Source of the DNA: Clostridiales bacterium
GTDB lineage: Bacteria; Bacillota; Clostridia; Lachnospirales; Anaerotignaceae
Direction: 5' to 3'
Assembly (NCBI GenBank): GCA_018364635.1
Contig: JAGZLR010000041.1
Coordinates: 1-18,131, forward strand
Length of the DNA stretch: 18,131 nucleotides
Part shown: in pieces, positions 15,370 to 18,131 of the stretch
Numbering within the stretch: position 1 is the stretch's first letter
Layout: the number at the start of each line of letters is the position of its first letter
Notes under the pieces: model-generated
Told to the model about the DNA's origin: nothing
Seen by the model: only the letters and a program-made list of their open reading frames with translations
Database searches by the model: none
Position numbers and translations under genes: made by a program

Positions 15370-16013
15370 TGGATATTTATATTAAACCGGCAAAACGAGC
15401 GCAGCTAATTGGCCGTAAAATTATTTATCTAAAAGATGTGGCAGAGATATTCGGTGGTGGACAACTTAATTTAGGTCAGACAATCGTTGGAGAATTCCAA
15501 GAAAGTGACAAATCTATGCAACTAATCTCTGCATTGGACATTGTTCAGGCTTTAGTTCATAAATACCCCAATGAGACGCTTACCGTCAATAATGTAGGAG
15601 AAAAAGAGACGGTTGTTACCTTTGTAGCGAAAGAAAAAACAGAGCCGATTTTTTTGCGCTGGCTAAAGGTTTGTGCTATTTCAGTAGTATTATTTATGGG
15701 TGGTGCAACGGCTATTATGAGTTTTCATTCTGATGCAGATATCTCGGGAATTATGAAAGCATATTATAAAGTTGTTTTTGATGAGGAGTCGGAAAACCCA
15801 CTAATTTTAGAAATTCCTTATTCTTTAGGATTGGGAATCGGTATTTTAGTTTTTTTCAATCACTTTTCTCTATGGCGACTTTCCGATGATCCGACACCAA
15901 TCGAGGTTCAGATGACGACTTACGAAGATGAAGTTAAAGTCTGCTTGGCTGACAATCTGGAAAAAAAACGAAAATCAGGCAGGAAGAAAGGAAAGGATGA
16001 GAAACCAGCATGA
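15369..16013 (+). CDS. spoVAA: Stage V sporulation protein AA
   Basis: SpoVAA is a forespore inner-membrane component of the SpoVA complex, which imports dipicolinic acid during sporulation and releases it on germination. The 214-residue protein (Bacillus form about 206) starts MDIYIKPAKR. It has a soluble N-terminal domain to about residue 95, two membrane segments (about 98-118 and 152-169) and a basic, lysine-rich tail. ATG 15369 is chosen: GGAGGT (15357-15362) is 6 bases upstream, while the TTG at 15366 is only 3 bases from it. The start shares a base with the preceding stop, and the stop overlaps spoVAB as ATGA, so it is coupled on both sides. The identification rests mainly on gene order with spoVAB, spoVAC and spoVAD plus topology. 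Confidence 0.9.
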   Translation: MDIYIKPAKRAQLIGRKIIYLKDVAEIFGGGQLNLGQTIVGEFQESDKSMQLISALDIVQALVHKYPNETLTVNNVGEKETVVTFVAKEKTEPIFLRWLKVCAISVVLFMGGATAIMSFHSDADISGIMKAYYKVVFDEESENPLILEIPYSLGLGIGILVFFNHFSLWRLSDDPTPIEVQMTTYEDEVKVCLADNLEKKRKSGRKKGKDEKPA

Positions 16014-16429
16014 GATATTTGCTTTCTGTTCTTTTAGGTTTTTCCAGTGGATTGATTGTAGCAGGCGGTATTTTTGCTTTTATCGCGGTAATTGGCGTAG
16101 TGCCAAGACTTGCCCAGAAGACAAGGACAAAGCAACATATCAGATTGTATGAAGATATGATATTGTTGGGCGGTTTTTTTGGTAGTATGACACTGTTTTT
16201 GGATTTTCATTTCCCTATAGGAACAATATTTGCTATGGTTTTTGCTTTAGCTACAGGCGTGTTTGTAGGCGTTTTGGCGGTGTCGTTGGCAGAAGTTCTT
16301 AATGTCGTTCCAGTTTTTATGCGGCGTGTGAGACTTACTTTTGGTCTGCCAATACTCATTGCTGCTTTGGCTTTCGGAAAAGTGGCAGGAGCACTTCTAT
16401 ATTTTTTTGTACCAGATTTTTTTCTCTAG
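16010..16429 (+). CDS. spoVAB: Stage V sporulation protein AB
   Basis: This 139-residue, almost wholly hydrophobic protein has four predicted membrane segments (about 3-30, 50-68, 70-98 and 112-136), as expected for SpoVAB (about 140 residues). It starts at the ATGA overlap with spoVAA, after an AAAGGATGAG-type binding site. SpoVAB is an integral member of the spore inner-membrane dipicolinic acid channel complex; its individual biochemical role is not well defined. The conserved-looking loop LYEDMILLGGFFGS and the SLAEVLNVVP segment before the last helices fit the family. The next ribosome binding site overlaps its stop codon. Confidence 0.93.
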   Translation: MRYLLSVLLGFSSGLIVAGGIFAFIAVIGVVPRLAQKTRTKQHIRLYEDMILLGGFFGSMTLFLDFHFPIGTIFAMVFALATGVFVGVLAVSLAEVLNVVPVFMRRVRLTFGLPILIAALAFGKVAGALLYFFVPDFFL

Positions 16430-16438
16430 GAGGTAGTT

Positions 16439-16969
16439 ATGGAACAAAAAGTGAAAGGAAATAGTAGTAATTCACAGTCCAATTATTTGGAAGAGCAGAA
16501 AAAAGAAAAACAAAAGCAGGCACAGCAAAAATACAAGGAATTAGTGAAACGTGCCTCTCCCAAGAGCCATATTGTTAGGGATAGTATTCGTGCTTTTATT
16601 ACTGGAGGAGCTATTTGCGTCTTTGGGCAGTTTTTGATTCAAAGTTATCAATCCTTTGGGTTTAATGAAGAAGAAAGCGCTATTTTTACCTCGATTACAT
16701 TAATTGGTATTGCTGCTATACTTACAGGTTTGGGAATTTACAGTAAACTAGGAAAATTCTGTGGTGCTGGTACGATTGTTCCAATTACAGGATTTGCAAA
16801 CTCTGTTGTCAGCCCTGCTATTGAGTATCAGAAAGAAGGGATGGTTTTTGGGATTGGTGCAAAAATTTTTACCGTTGCCGGACCAGTTATTTTATACGGT
16901 GTTTTTGCTAGCTGGGTTTTAGGATTAATATATTGGGCTTTGAATTTAATGAATGTTTGGCCGTTTTAA
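16439..16969 (+). CDS. spoVAC: Stage V sporulation protein AC
   Basis: SpoVAC is the membrane protein implicated as a mechanosensitive channel for dipicolinic acid release during germination. This 176-residue copy has a polar, lysine/glutamine-rich N-terminal region of about 45 residues. Hydrophobic segments follow at about 49-68, 82-100, 108-125 and 140-170, including the glycine-rich FCGAGTIVPITGFANSV stretch typical of SpoVAC/SpoVAE proteins. The N-terminal tail is longer than in Bacillus (protein about 150 residues). ATG 16439 follows AGGAGGT (16428-16434), which overlaps the spoVAB stop. It lies between spoVAB and spoVAD in the normal order. Confidence 0.95.
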   Translation: MEQKVKGNSSNSQSNYLEEQKKEKQKQAQQKYKELVKRASPKSHIVRDSIRAFITGGAICVFGQFLIQSYQSFGFNEEESAIFTSITLIGIAAILTGLGIYSKLGKFCGAGTIVPITGFANSVVSPAIEYQKEGMVFGIGAKIFTVAGPVILYGVFASWVLGLIYWALNLMNVWPF

Positions 16970-16993
16970 ATAGATAAAGAAGGTGTATTGAAG

Positions 16994-18019
16994 ATGAAAA
17001 ATAAAAATAAGAGAATGGGACGTTCCACAGTTCGCTTTACCGATCCACCAGTAATTATAAATACTGCTTCTGTAGCAGGGAAAAAGGAAGGTGAAGGACC
17101 ATTAGGCAAAGTTTTTGATGTTCTTTGGACAGATGACCTGAATGGGGAAAAAAGTTGGGAAAAGGCAGAAGCCGCTTTGGTAAAGCAGGCTTTTCAGTTA
17201 GTTCTGCAAAAAGCAAATAAAAAAGAAGATGATTTGGATTATTATATTGGTGGAGACCTTCTAGATCAGGTATCAGCGACCATTTTTGGTCTAAATGGGA
17301 GAAAAGTTCCTTTTTTTGGTATTTATGGCGCTTGCTCGACTTTTGGAGAAGCACTAAGCCTCAGTGCTATGTTGATTGATGGCGGATTTGCAAATCTTAT
17401 TGCAGCTGGCGCAAGTAGTCATTTTTGCGGTGCAGAAAAGCAGTTTCGGTTCCCGCTGGATATGGGCACTCAACGACCTCTGACCTCAACATGGACAGTT
17501 ACAGGAGATGGCACGGCGCTGATTGCGAAAGAAGGTAATGGTCCTGTGATTACCCATATTACAACAGGACAAATTATGGATTTAGGAATAAAAGATGCCA
17601 ATCATATGGGAGCTGCAATGGCTCCTGCAGCAGCACAAGTTTTAGTTCAACATTTTAAGGATACAGGTAGAAAACCATCAGACTACGATTTAATTGCAAC
17701 AGGAGATTTAGGTTATGTAGGTAAGGAATTAGTGAAAACTCTTGTGGCAGAAGAAGGATATCAACTGGATGGATCAAATTTCACGGATTGTGGTATTGAA
17801 ATTTTTGATAGAGAAAACCAAGACACACATTGTGGCGGCAGTGGATGTGCCTGTTCAGCGCTGACATTTTGCGGTTCTTTTTACCGTAAACTAAAAGAAG
17901 GAGAGATTAATCGTATGTTGTTAGTTCCTACAGGGGCATTGATGAGTCCAACATCAAGTCAACAAGGCGAGCCGATTCCATCGATTGCCCATGGAGTAGT
18001 AATAGAAAGTAGGTGTTAA
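16994..18019 (+). CDS. spoVAD: Stage V sporulation protein AD
   Basis: SpoVAD is the peripheral protein of the SpoVA complex that binds dipicolinic acid directly; it has a thiolase-like fold without known thiolase activity. The 341-residue protein matches the usual length (about 338). Features are GPLGKVFD near the N-terminus, EKSWEKAEAAL, GGDLLDQVSA and GACSTFGEAL containing C114 in the position of a thiolase-type cysteine. Later come GDLGYVGKEL and a glycine/cysteine-rich HCGGSGCACSAL segment. ATG 16994 is preferred: AAGGTG lies about 8 bases upstream. An in-frame TTG at 16988 sits only 2 bases after that site. It is 24 bases after spoVAC and 2 bases before spoVAE. Confidence 0.97.
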   Translation: MKNKNKRMGRSTVRFTDPPVIINTASVAGKKEGEGPLGKVFDVLWTDDLNGEKSWEKAEAALVKQAFQLVLQKANKKEDDLDYYIGGDLLDQVSATIFGLNGRKVPFFGIYGACSTFGEALSLSAMLIDGGFANLIAAGASSHFCGAEKQFRFPLDMGTQRPLTSTWTVTGDGTALIAKEGNGPVITHITTGQIMDLGIKDANHMGAAMAPAAAQVLVQHFKDTGRKPSDYDLIATGDLGYVGKELVKTLVAEEGYQLDGSNFTDCGIEIFDRENQDTHCGGSGCACSALTFCGSFYRKLKEGEINRMLLVPTGALMSPTSSQQGEPIPSIAHGVVIESRC

Positions 18020-18021
18020 AT

Positions 18022-18131
18022 ATGGATATGTATCTAAAAGCATTTTTGGTAGGCGGGCTGTTTTGCCTCATTGGTCAAATATTAATCGACAAGACAATGT
18101 TGATGCCTGGACGTATTTTGGTTATTTATGT
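18022..18131 (+). CDS. spoVAE: Stage V sporulation protein AE, N-terminal part (runs off the window)
   Basis: The frame opens at ATG 18022, 6 bases after TAGGTG, and continues to the window end. The first 36 residues (MDMYLKAFLVGGLFC, then LIGQILIDK) are hydrophobic with the GGLFCLIGQ pattern shared by SpoVAE and SpoVAC. SpoVAE (the SpoVAEb form) is a small integral membrane protein of the dipicolinic acid channel. Position directly after spoVAD agrees. The rest of the gene is not visible. Confidence 0.9.
   Translation, partial: MDMYLKAFLVGGLFCLIGQILIDKTMLMPGRILVIY

Noticed and set aside
15928..16152. 74-codon + strand frame across the spoVAA-spoVAB junction
   Set aside because: It is out of frame with both overlapping, recognised genes and has no convincing start signal.

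Overview
The window is an AT-rich chromosomal segment from an endospore-forming, low-GC Firmicute, most likely a member of the Clostridia. The evidence is a spoVA operon, strong AGGAGG ribosome binding sites, an smc-ftsY pair and an NhaC-type antiporter. No phage, insertion sequence, CRISPR array, tRNA or rRNA is visible. The genus cannot be named from the sequence alone.

Left block (1-6410, + strand). The C-terminal end of a probable aspartate carbamoyltransferase (pyrB) is followed by a dihydroorotase homologue that has lost several metal-binding and catalytic residues. It is therefore probably a pseudo-dihydroorotase serving as a partner of PyrB. Nineteen bases on come smc (chromosome condensation) and then ftsY (SRP receptor). 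A perfect 19-bp inverted repeat at 6371-6410 sits between ftsY and the convergent antiporter gene and is probably a two-way terminator. nhaC (minus strand) has its own promoter. The nhaC-polA intergenic region of about 400 bases holds divergent promoters and several tiny ribosome-binding-site-led ORFs of doubtful meaning.

Middle block (8096-14623, + strand). This is one apparent operon: polA (with a degenerate proofreading domain), coaE, a membrane-anchored lytic transglycosylase, an orphan oligopeptide-type lipoprotein overlapping it by 4 bases, and a compact GalT-like protein of the HIT superfamily. It is closed by a hairpin and T-run. DNA repair and CoA synthesis are thus linked with cell-wall turnover and possible uptake or sensing of peptides.

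Right block (14661-18131). A small minus-strand gene of unknown function has a good promoter, and an 11-bp inverted repeat overlaps its -10 box. It is divergent from the spoVA operon: a novel-looking small secreted or membrane protein, then spoVAA, spoVAB, spoVAC, spoVAD and the start of spoVAE, all closely packed or overlapping. SpoVA proteins move dipicolinic acid into the forespore and release it at germination. The small protein is translationally coupled to spoVAA and is preceded by a hairpin that pairs its upstream ribosome binding site with an anti-Shine-Dalgarno-like stretch.

The most interesting observations are the inactive-looking dihydroorotase next to pyrB, the small protein at the head of the spoVA operon with its masked upstream start, and the coupled transglycosylase-lipoprotein pair.
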